In this document: one piece after another, positions 1-6,728 of the stretch
How positions within the stretch are numbered: the stretch's first letter is position 1
Layout of the letters: each line of letters starts with the position of its first letter
Source: Myxococcales bacterium
Lineage (GTDB): Bacteria; Myxococcota_A; Polyangia; Polyangiales; Polyangiaceae
Assembly: GCA_005777185.1 (NCBI GenBank)
Contig: SXNL01000119.1
Location: 1 to 32,133, forward strand
Direction of reading: 5' to 3'
Length of the DNA stretch: 32,133 nt
Made by a program: the position numbers and the translations under genes
The notes under the pieces: generated by a model
What the model was told of the DNA's origin: nothing
The model's input: the letters and a program-made list of their open reading frames with translations, nothing else
Database searches by the model: none

Positions 1-50
1 CCTCCCTCTCCCTTCAGGGAGAGGGAGGCCGGGTGGGTGAGGTCTGCGCG
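1..50. repeat. Palindromic intergenic repeat, copy 1
   Basis: This 50-base unit starts with a perfect hairpin: a 13-base arm (1-13) pairs with 16-28 around a two-base loop. A G/T-rich tail (29-50) follows. The whole unit recurs without a mismatch at 241-290 and in inverted, partly diverged form at 137-179. The unit resembles REP-type extragenic palindromes. It could be transcribed as a strong RNA hairpin and might end transcription of the minus-strand gene block that finishes at 452, but there is no T-tract. No coding function is seen. Confidence 0.85.
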
Positions 51-70
51 GGGCTCGCGCGCTCCTCCGT

Positions 71-113
71 GGCTTCGCGCTACGCGCGCGATGGGGGAGG
101 CGAAGAGGTTCCG
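71..113. repeat. Second intergenic repeat family, copy 1
   Basis: This segment is the reverse complement of the segment beginning at 298. The first 21 bases of the match (93-113 against 298-318) differ at one position, and the match resumes over the CG-rich alternating stretch. Together with the hairpin repeat it forms a nested inverted arrangement. No gene is seen inside it. Confidence 0.7.
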
Positions 114-136
114 TGGAGGCAGTTGGGGCGCCCGCC

Positions 137-179
137 CAGACCTCACCCCCTGTCCCCCTCTCCCTGAAGGGAGAGGGGG
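137..179. repeat. Palindromic intergenic repeat, inverted copy
   Basis: This is the reverse-complement version of the unit at 1-50. A 12-base arm at 154-165 pairs perfectly with 168-179 around a two-base GA loop. The tail at 137-148 matches the complement of the copy-1 tail, while the bases between are diverged. The inverted copy lies between two identical direct copies. Confidence 0.8.
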
Positions 180-240
180 CATGTGAACGGGAGAATCGCC
201 TCTCGCAGGGTCTCCCGGTTCAGTCGTGCGTGCCCGCGCT

Positions 241-290
241 CCTCCCTCTCCCTTCAGGGAGAGGGAGGCCGGGTGGGTGAGGTCTGCGCG
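241..290. repeat. Palindromic intergenic repeat, copy 2
   Basis: This copy is identical over 50 bases to 1-50, exactly 240 bases away, including the 13-base perfect hairpin at 241-268. Such identity in non-coding DNA suggests recent duplication, gene conversion or mobilisation of the unit. Everything from here to 451 lacks a plausible gene. Confidence 0.85.
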
Positions 291-297
291 GTCATCC

Positions 298-349
298 CGG
301 AACCTCTTCGTCTCCCCCTGAGCACGCGTAGCGCGCGATTTGGGGGAGA
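298..349. repeat. Second intergenic repeat family, copy 2, with hairpin
   Basis: The first part (298-318) is an inverted match to 93-113. The segment also contains its own stem: the eight bases at 311-318 pair with 342-349 around a CG-rich loop. From 350 to 451, up to the stop codon of the next gene, I see no further structure or gene. Confidence 0.6.
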
Positions 350-451
350 CCGACGCGCGTAGCGCGGCGAGTGGGGGCACCCCTTCTTTTTCGCTGGATC
401 GCGCCCAACCGATCGGCATTGAGCCCAGCGCAGGCGAGGGCGTTCGGCGCT

Positions 452-1177
452 CTACGCGCCCTTCTGCCGCACTTCCCGGTTGATCCCGACGATCGCCGGG
501 TGCGCCTCGAGGACCGCGAGCACCTCGTGCATCCCCGCGTCCGGTGCCCTGCTGCCGAGCGCAGACGCCACGGCGCACAGGAACCGGTAGTCTGCGATCG
601 TGTCGAGGGTCCACCGGTGCATCGACAGGTCCTCCCCCTCCCCGCGCACCGACAGACACCGGAACGACTCCGGGTGCCGGTACACGTGCCGGGTCACGTG
701 CTCCCGGTCCTCACCGCTCGCCTCCGCGTCCGCGCGCACGAGCGCCGCCATCGACACGATCTCCGTATCCAGGCCGCGAGGGAGCCTCCGATCCATCACG
801 TTCGACGCGTAGTCGGGGGCCTCCGAAAGGAACGCGCGCACGACCGCCCCCGACCGCGCCGGATCGAGGAAGGGGCAGTCCGACGTGATCCGCACGATCG
901 CGTCCGCCCTCGTCTCCCTCGCGGCGACCACGTACCGCGCGAGCACGTCCTCGAGGCTCCCACGAACGGCCCTCACGCCGAGCCGACCGCACATCGCCGC
1001 CACGAGATCGTCGGCGGGGTCGGTCGACGTGGCCACCACGACGTCGTCGACCCCCGCGATCCGCCGCGCGCGACGCAGCACGTGCGCCAGCACCGGCTCC
1101 CCCGCGAGGTCGAGGAGCACCTTCGCGGGGAGCCGCGTGCTCCCCACGCGGGCCTGGATCACACAGACGACGCGCAC
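452..1177 (-). CDS. SpsF-like cytidylyltransferase family protein
   Basis: The 241-residue protein belongs to the SpsF/acylneuraminate cytidylyltransferase-like nucleotidyltransferases, which activate or modify sugars for surface polysaccharides (family knowledge). The nucleotide-binding N-terminus VIQARVGSTRLPAKVLLDL is at residues 6-24, and an ITSDCPFLDP segment typical of the family follows near residue 100. I start at the GTG at 1177 because the family fold begins a few residues later. Longer in-frame starts up to 1336 would add only an Arg-rich segment that lies over the end of the upstream gene. That gene's TGA is at 1181-1179, so only one base separates stop and start and translational coupling is likely. 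The O-antigen-ligase-like neighbour supports a glycan role. The exact sugar substrate is unknown. Confidence 0.85.
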   Translation of the reverse strand: MRVVCVIQARVGSTRLPAKVLLDLAGEPVLAHVLRRARRIAGVDDVVVATSTDPADDLVAAMCGRLGVRAVRGSLEDVLARYVVAARETRADAIVRITSDCPFLDPARSGAVVRAFLSEAPDYASNVMDRRLPRGLDTEIVSMAALVRADAEASGEDREHVTRHVYRHPESFRCLSVRGEGEDLSMHRWTLDTIADYRFLCAVASALGSRAPDAGMHEVLAVLEAHPAIVGINREVRQKGA

Positions 1178-1178
1178 G

Positions 1179-3857
1179 TCACGGCCCGTCCGGCTTCTTG
1201 TCCTGCGGCTGCGTCGTGGCCGTCCCCGACGTGGTCGACCCGTACGCCCTGCGCTGGATCGCCTCCCGCTCCGCGAGAGCCGCGTCTTTCCAGCGGCCCT
1301 CCTCCGGGTGCCGCTCGGCCAGCCGTGTGTAGGCATCGAGCGCCTCGCCGTGCATCCCCTGGCTCGTGGCGAGGGTCGCGATGCGCTCGAGCACGTCCTC
1401 GCGGCGGTCGGGCGACTGCTCGTAGGCCTTCTTGAAGAGGCCTATCGCGCGGCGCCCGTTCCCGCGCGACACCTCCGTCTCGCCGAGGAACACCAGGTTC
1501 TCCGCGCATCTCTGGGCCTCTCGGCACATCATCCGCTCCAGCTTCGCGATCGCCGCGTCGGCCCGCGCCCTGTGTCCCGTGCGGCCCCCGATCTCGATGA
1601 TGCCGCGGATGCACGCCGTCGCATCGGGGGCCTGATTGATCAGGCCGTCGAGCTCGTCCAGCGCCTGCTGGGGGTTCTCCCGGGCCATCAACTCCGCCAC
1701 CGGTATCGCGGCCTCGCACTGGGTCGGGTTGGCGGCCCGCACCATGCGCGCGTACTTGAGCGCCTCCCGCACGCACGGCCGCTGGGGCACGTCGCACCAG
1801 GGCGCGGGCTCCCTGACGTCCGCGAGCGTGGCCGTCGCGTGCCGGTGGATGGCGCCCGTCGCCGTCCCCGGCCTTGCGAGGGCCTGCTCGTCGATGCGCC
1901 ACGCGGTCGCGGGCTTGGTCTGGACGAGCGCCAGCGCCAGCGTGTCCAGCATCGTGATCGCGGCGGGGCCCGCAGGGACGAGATCCATCGCGTCCTCGTA
2001 GGTCTCGACGAGCCTGGACACCTCGACGGCGATGGCCCAGCGCAGGGTCGAGTCCTCCTGGTAGGCGAGGCGGTACTCGAGGCGCGCCTGCGCGCGGTGG
2101 TGCGTGTTGAGCGCACGCGCGAGCAGCAGGTGAGCCCGGCCGTAGCGCGGGTTGCGATCGAGCGCGCGGGCCACCCAGGGTACGACCGACTCGTCGTGCG
2201 CGAGCGTGGCGCGGAGCCCCCCCGCGAGCGGGAAGTAGGGATCCGCGGGATGCCGGAGCATCGCGGCGCGCACCTCCTCGTGGAACGCTGGCCGGAGCGT
2301 CGCGGCGCTCGTGGAGAGCTCCTGGAAGCGCCGCTGCTCGAAGAACAGCTCCCGCTTCACGTACGGCAACGTCACGAGCATAGACCCTAGGGCGAGGATC
2401 GGCGTCGCCGTCGCGAGGCGCGGCAGGAAGCGGGTCCACGGATCGGGCGCGGGCTGACCATGGCCTCCGGCGCCCGCGGTGACGATCGCGGCGCACGTGA
2501 CGAACGCGATCATGATCCCGGGCACCTCGCTGCTGAAGTCCACGGTGTTGTGAACCAGGGCGCCCGCGAGCGCCGACCACGGTCCAACCGGCGGGATCGA
2601 GCGCATGAGCACGTTTCCCGGGGAGAGCGCGTACACGAGGAGGAGCATCGACAGCACCGCCACGGGCACGCCCCACTCGCTGAACCATTGCGCGAACACG
2701 TTCTCCGGGTGCGTGTGCACCCAGTTGTCCGCGGCGTGGCCCATGCTCGGGAAGACCGATTCGAACGCGCCGCGGCCCGTGCCGAAGACGGGGAATTGGG
2801 CGACCAGCTTGAAGGCCTCGCGGATGAGCCCCAGCTTGGAAAAGTCCTTCTCCCCGAGGACCCTCACCGACTCGTTGAACATCCCCGCGATGAACATCGC
2901 GCCACCCGCGATCCCGATCACGCCCACGACCGCGCCGATCAGACCGCCCGTCCGATCGCGGCGCGCCGCGCGGGACATGTTCGCGGCGGCGAGAACCGAC
3001 ACCACGATCGACAGCACGCCCCCACGTGATCTGCACCACAGCGTGATCGACGCGAGCACGACTGCGCACGCGATGGCGGCGAACCGCGGCACGCTGCCGT
3101 CGCGGCTCGTGAGCGCGGCCCCGACCGCGATGGCGAAGCCGATGTTGACGAACGCCGCGAGGTGGTTCGTATTGAGCAGCGGCGACAGGTGCGCCTGGAA
3201 ATACGACGACTTGTCGACGAGCGGCTTGTACGCGCCGAACACGCGCTCGGCGCCGAAGGCGGGGTGGAGCACGGCCGTGATCGCCATCAGCAGGCACGAG
3301 GCGACGAGCGTGCGCTCCAGGAAGACGGCACCCTCGCGATGATGGGCGACGCGCAGCCCCGCCACGAGGATCGCGATGTACACGACGCCCCGCAGCACCT
3401 CCACGCGGGTCGCGACAGGGTCGAGGGAAAGGGTGACCCAGGATGGACCAGGCTCGCGAAGCGGCGACAGCGAGCGTGCCCAGACGTCCGCCGTCTCGGG
3501 GGCGAGCAGCCGGACGACCGCGGCCGGCAACGGCACGGCCTGGAGCGCCGTATACGCCGTGAGGGCCATCGCGACCAGCACGAGCGTGCTCGCCACGACC
3601 CTCGGCGTCCGTGGCTCGACGCGCCAGTGCACGAGCACCGCGGCACCGCTCGCCACGGCGGCGAGGATCGCCGTCGTGTACGTGTGGAGGGATCCGATCG
3701 CGAGCGGGGCCAGGACGAGCGCCAGCGCGAGCAGCCACCGCCCCGCCCGCTCGGTGCTGGTGAGGTCCACGGCCAGGCGCGCCTCGCCTCCCTCTCGCCC
3801 CGCGCGCGCTCGTTCGGCGCGCAGGTTCTTCACGAGGTCGGAGACGAGGCTTCGCAT
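1179..3857 (-). CDS. O-antigen ligase (Wzy/WaaL)-like membrane protein with TPR C-terminal half
   Basis: The protein is about 892 residues. Residues 40 to about 430 are a multi-spanning membrane region. It contains the large periplasmic loop and surrounding helices typical of O-antigen ligases and polymerases: an SRGG motif near 277-280, then FGTGRGAF, then HTHPENVFAQWFSEWG at about 381-396. This family transfers or polymerises lipid-linked glycans at the periplasmic face. The remaining roughly 450 residues look soluble and helical, with TPR-like segments, for example near the end (RRAIGLFKKAYEQSP, GEALDAYTRLAERHP). Start choice is uncertain: ATG 3857 is used here, while GTG 3863, ATG 3914 and TTG 3917 are in frame and none has a convincing ribosome site. 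It is followed at one base by the cytidylyltransferase. The substrate cannot be named. Confidence 0.8.
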   Translation of the reverse strand: MRSLVSDLVKNLRAERARAGREGGEARLAVDLTSTERAGRWLLALALVLAPLAIGSLHTYTTAILAAVASGAAVLVHWRVEPRTPRVVASTLVLVAMALTAYTALQAVPLPAAVVRLLAPETADVWARSLSPLREPGPSWVTLSLDPVATRVEVLRGVVYIAILVAGLRVAHHREGAVFLERTLVASCLLMAITAVLHPAFGAERVFGAYKPLVDKSSYFQAHLSPLLNTNHLAAFVNIGFAIAVGAALTSRDGSVPRFAAIACAVVLASITLWCRSRGGVLSIVVSVLAAANMSRAARRDRTGGLIGAVVGVIGIAGGAMFIAGMFNESVRVLGEKDFSKLGLIREAFKLVAQFPVFGTGRGAFESVFPSMGHAADNWVHTHPENVFAQWFSEWGVPVAVLSMLLLVYALSPGNVLMRSIPPVGPWSALAGALVHNTVDFSSEVPGIMIAFVTCAAIVTAGAGGHGQPAPDPWTRFLPRLATATPILALGSMLVTLPYVKRELFFEQRRFQELSTSAATLRPAFHEEVRAAMLRHPADPYFPLAGGLRATLAHDESVVPWVARALDRNPRYGRAHLLLARALNTHHRAQARLEYRLAYQEDSTLRWAIAVEVSRLVETYEDAMDLVPAGPAAITMLDTLALALVQTKPATAWRIDEQALARPGTATGAIHRHATATLADVREPAPWCDVPQRPCVREALKYARMVRAANPTQCEAAIPVAELMARENPQQALDELDGLINQAPDATACIRGIIEIGGRTGHRARADAAIAKLERMMCREAQRCAENLVFLGETEVSRGNGRRAIGLFKKAYEQSPDRREDVLERIATLATSQGMHGEALDAYTRLAERHPEEGRWKDAALAEREAIQRRAYGSTTSGTATTQPQDKKPDGP

Positions 3858-4059
3858 GCTCACGGTTGGCCGCCCGGAGACGGACGTAGCACGCGGACGG
3901 CCAACGCGTGGCATCAAAGCGGGAACGACCGACGCGCGGGGAGGCTCGGCCGGTCAGGTGCGCCGGGGCGAGACATCGTTCACGTGACGTCGCCGGCGAA
4001 CCCAGCGTGTCCGCCCGCCCGCCCCGAGAGGTCGTCCGGGGATGGCCCGGCCGCGTGGC

Positions 4060-4075
4060 CCGTCGAGGTCGACGG
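4060..4075. other. Short perfect palindrome in the 3858-4101 gap
   Basis: Seven bases at 4060-4066 pair perfectly with 4069-4075 around two G residues. On the minus strand it lies 27 bases past the stop of the beta-barrel gene and is flanked by further GGCCCG/CGGGCC complementarity. It could act as an RNA hairpin that ends transcription or as an operator for the next gene, whose start is about 200 bases on. No T-tract follows. Nothing else was recognised in the gap. Confidence 0.3.
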
Positions 4076-4101
4076 CACCGGGCCCCGATCCTGGCTGGTC
4101 T

Positions 4102-5124
4102 TCAGAAGCCGATGAGGATCGCCATCGTACCGCCCAGGAGGAGCAAGGTCTCGCCCGAGCGTGTGTCTCCGGCGGGGAGGTTGCTGTACGACACCGGGCC
4201 GATTCCCACGTCGCCTTCGATCTCGAAGGCGAAGTTCGCGCCGAAGGTGTGGCGGTAGCCGGGTCGGGCCCGGAAGATCAGGTTGGTGGCGACGGCCCTC
4301 GTGCGGCTGGTGGTGTACCGCTCGACGCCGATCGCGCCGCCGATGTGAAACGCGTCTGCGAGATGGCGACCTAGCCCCAGCCTGAACTCTCCACCGAAAT
4401 ACCCCGCGAGGCCCCCGGAGGCCGTGGGGGTCCCGCTCTCGCCGAGCCCGACGTAGCCGCCGTCCGCGTACAGGCTGAAGGAGCGGCTCGTCGCGTATCG
4501 CAGGGTACCCCCGACGCCGTAGCCGAGGCTCGAGGGCGCGCGTCCGAGGAAGAAGCTCCGCAGGCTGAAGTACGGTCCGAAGATGGCGCCCGTGCCCGCG
4601 CGGAGCGGCGACTCCACGTCGATCTCGCTCTCCTCGCGATCCTTCACGACGGCGTTGTAGTTGCTGCTCAGGACCGGCGCGTCGCGCGTCGCGCTCGACT
4701 TCACGCCGTCGTCCTTGCGCTCCGCCGCCGTGCCGGTCTCCGCTTCCAGCCGCACCAGCCGCTCCCGGATCTGCTCGGCGTCCGGGGCGTTGGGGCGCGC
4801 GGTCACGTAGACGCGAAAGTCCTCCATGGCGGGGTACACGTGCCCTAGCCGCTCGTGGCAGAGGCCGCGGTCGCGGCGCAGGCGCGGATCGTAGTTGACC
4901 TGGACCGCGGCGTCGAAGCCGGTGAGCGCGCCGTTGCAGTCGCCCGCGCGGGCGCGCGCGCGCGCGTGGTCCCCGAGCGTCTGCCCCCGATCCTCTCGGT
5001 TCAGCGTGAACTGGGAGTTCGACTTGTCGACGAGCTTCGGGGGCGGCTCTTGCGCGAGCGCGGAGGACGGCGCGAGGGCGACGATCAGGGCCAGGCCGGG
5101 GAGCAGCGTGTAGGGAGCCCGCAT
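4102..5124 (-). CDS. Secreted TPR-like plus outer-membrane beta-barrel protein
   Basis: The 340-residue protein has a clear signal peptide (residues 1-24, cleavage after SALA). Residues about 40-130 look like TPR helices (GDCNGALTGFDAAVQ, then DPRLRRDRGLCHERLG), a pattern common in myxobacterial periplasmic proteins. From about residue 175 onward, alternating hydrophobic and aromatic strands separated by Gly/Asp turns look like a small outer-membrane beta-barrel, ending in ...TMAILIGF with a terminal Phe as in many barrels. ATG 5124 is chosen because the signal peptide begins there; upstream in-frame codons give low-complexity sequence. There is no Shine-Dalgarno sequence, and a promoter-like pair lies very close. 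Function unknown; plausibly a periplasm-facing adaptor or a structural outer-membrane protein. Confidence 0.75.
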   Translation of the reverse strand: MRAPYTLLPGLALIVALAPSSALAQEPPPKLVDKSNSQFTLNREDRGQTLGDHARARARAGDCNGALTGFDAAVQVNYDPRLRRDRGLCHERLGHVYPAMEDFRVYVTARPNAPDAEQIRERLVRLEAETGTAAERKDDGVKSSATRDAPVLSSNYNAVVKDREESEIDVESPLRAGTGAIFGPYFSLRSFFLGRAPSSLGYGVGGTLRYATSRSFSLYADGGYVGLGESGTPTASGGLAGYFGGEFRLGLGRHLADAFHIGGAIGVERYTTSRTRAVATNLIFRARPGYRHTFGANFAFEIEGDVGIGPVSYSNLPAGDTRSGETLLLLGGTMAILIGF

Positions 5125-5131
5125 GTGACCC

Positions 5132-5161
5132 AGGGTATCGGTCTTCCCCGGCGAAGCCCAA
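5132..5161 (-). promoter_or_regulatory. Possible promoter of the beta-barrel gene
   Basis: On the minus strand TTGGGC (5161-5156) and TACCCT (5137-5132) are separated by 18 bases. The -10-like element ends seven bases before the ATG at 5124, so transcription would begin at or next to the start codon, giving a leaderless message. This fits the lack of a ribosome site. Both hexamers are only partial matches to the sigma-70 consensus. Confidence 0.3.
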
Positions 5162-5212
5162 GTTCTCGGGGGTGGACCTCGACGCGGCCTCTCGAGCCCC
5201 CTCGAAACCGGT

Positions 5213-6718
5213 TCAGTTGGCGTGGCCGACGGGGCGGCGGCCGTGTTGCACCCCTTCGAGGACCCCACGAGGGAGGAGCCCTGGCGGCGTCGCGTCGCCG
5301 CCGGCCGCGGCATCCCCCGGAGCGCCGCGCTCCCCCGCAAGGACCCCACCGTCGCCTGGCGCGCCACCGTCGAGCGCCGCGTCGAGCGATCGCCCTCGCT
5401 CGGCCCAGACGATACGTCCGAAGCGTGAGGCGCGGTGGAAGTTCCCCTGCCCGAGGATGGGAGACCACGCGACGCCCCCCTCCCCCTTCATCGCGTAGAA
5501 ATTCACCCGCCACGCGTCGCCGTGCTTCGGCGGGAGCGTCTTCGCGCCTTTGGCGAAGGCGGCCCACGGGATCTCCACCTCCACGGTGTAGCCCTCGTCC
5601 TTGTCGTCCTTCTTGTCGACGGTGCCGCTCACGACCACGGCGCTCTTCAGCTTGGGATCCCAGTCCTCGTGCCCGAAGGGCCCGTCGTCGTTGCCCCGCG
5701 GCGAGTTGTAGCCGTCGAACCGGGAGTGGAACACCCGGTTCTGCGGGTTGATCTGCAGCTCGAAGTAGTCCTTGTTGTCGCCGTCGCCGTCGGGGTCGAT
5801 CATCATCTCGACCGTGTCGCGGAGCCACAGCTTGGGCTGGCCCGTGACCGTGAAGTCCTTCGGCTGCGCCTTCGCGTCGGTGTAGTACCCGACGACGTCG
5901 GGATCCTTCACGTCGAAGAAGAAGTACAGCTTCGCGTCATCCCACAGGACCTTGACGCTGCCGTTCACGGGGAACGAGCCGTTCGGCTTGCCCGTCCCCA
6001 CCTCGACGAAAGGGCCGGTGCCCGCGGCCGCCCCCCACCCCTTCTCGTCGGCCTTGCCGTCGATCGTGATCGTCTCGCCCTTCGCGAGCTTCTCGGCCTT
6101 GAGGACGGGGATGTCCGTCTTCTTCGGCGGATCGGGCTTGCGCTCGACGCCGGTCTTCACCTTCATCACGATGCCGCGGTTCTCACCATCGTTCGGGCCG
6201 GAGATCACGCGCAGGCGCGCGTCGCCCTTCCAGACGCCGACGTACACGGTGAACTCCGGGCCCGCCGTGTCGGGCACGCGGTAGGTCTGCTCGTCGACGT
6301 AGACCTTGCCGCGCTCCCATCGGTCGGGCGCGAGGATCTGGCGCTCGCCCTTCTTCTCGCGCAGCGGGCCGGCGCCGTCGAGGTTCTCGGGCTTGTCCGA
6401 CCCCTCCTGCTGGATGTGCGTGAAGAGCTGCCAGCCGTCCTCGACCGTGTCGTCGGTGCGCCAGTAATACGTGAGCTTCACGTCCGTGCCGGGGCGCGCG
6501 ATCTCCGGGTCGGCCTTCCAACCGACGATGCGAACCTTGTTCTCGTAGTTGATGTCCACGCGGTGCGCGAGGTCCGCCGGGGGCGCCTCGAGCACGTACG
6601 CCTTGAGGCGCTCCTTGTCCTCCGCCGAGAGGGTCTTGTTGCTGCCCACGCAGGCGCCGAGCACGAGGGCCGCGAGGGCCCCCGCGAGGCCGCACACAAG
6701 GGTCGTCCGCATCTGCAT
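5213..6718 (-). CDS. Lipoprotein with CBM9-like (DOMON-fold) domain
   Basis: The 501-residue protein begins with a lipoprotein signal whose lipobox LGAC places the lipidated Cys at residue 23. Residues about 30-190 form a beta-rich region of unknown type. Residues about 205-420 match the carbohydrate-binding module 9-like family: an opening ITIDGKADEKGW segment, VLWDDAKLYFFFDVKDPDV, a DTVEMMIDPDGDGDNKDYFELQ strand pair, and a closing GRIVWAE. The last ~60 residues are Ala/Gly/Asp-rich and probably disordered. CBM9-like domains bind sugars or, in related folds, haem; the ligand here is unknown. GGGAGG five bases before ATG 6718 decides the start. The gene follows ffh with a 10-base gap, so read-through from ffh is likely. 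Confidence 0.85.
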   Translation of the reverse strand: MQMRTTLVCGLAGALAALVLGACVGSNKTLSAEDKERLKAYVLEAPPADLAHRVDINYENKVRIVGWKADPEIARPGTDVKLTYYWRTDDTVEDGWQLFTHIQQEGSDKPENLDGAGPLREKKGERQILAPDRWERGKVYVDEQTYRVPDTAGPEFTVYVGVWKGDARLRVISGPNDGENRGIVMKVKTGVERKPDPPKKTDIPVLKAEKLAKGETITIDGKADEKGWGAAAGTGPFVEVGTGKPNGSFPVNGSVKVLWDDAKLYFFFDVKDPDVVGYYTDAKAQPKDFTVTGQPKLWLRDTVEMMIDPDGDGDNKDYFELQINPQNRVFHSRFDGYNSPRGNDDGPFGHEDWDPKLKSAVVVSGTVDKKDDKDEGYTVEVEIPWAAFAKGAKTLPPKHGDAWRVNFYAMKGEGGVAWSPILGQGNFHRASRFGRIVWAERGRSLDAALDGGAPGDGGVLAGERGAPGDAAAGGDATPPGLLPRGVLEGVQHGRRPVGHAN

Positions 6719-6728
6719 CGATACCTCC

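Noticed and set aside
1-349. Possible CRISPR array
   Set aside because: There are only two direct copies and one inverted copy, with unequal spacing and hairpins of REP type; no cas genes are present.
371-1435. Plus-strand frame beginning in the repeat block
   Set aside because: It is antisense to the SpsF-like gene and Arg/Pro/His-rich, with no recognisable domain.
5213-5400. Possible frameshift at the end of the CBM9-like lipoprotein
   Set aside because: The tail is low-complexity Asp/Ala/Gly/Pro sequence, common at lipoprotein ends in such organisms, and no better domain ending appears in other frames.
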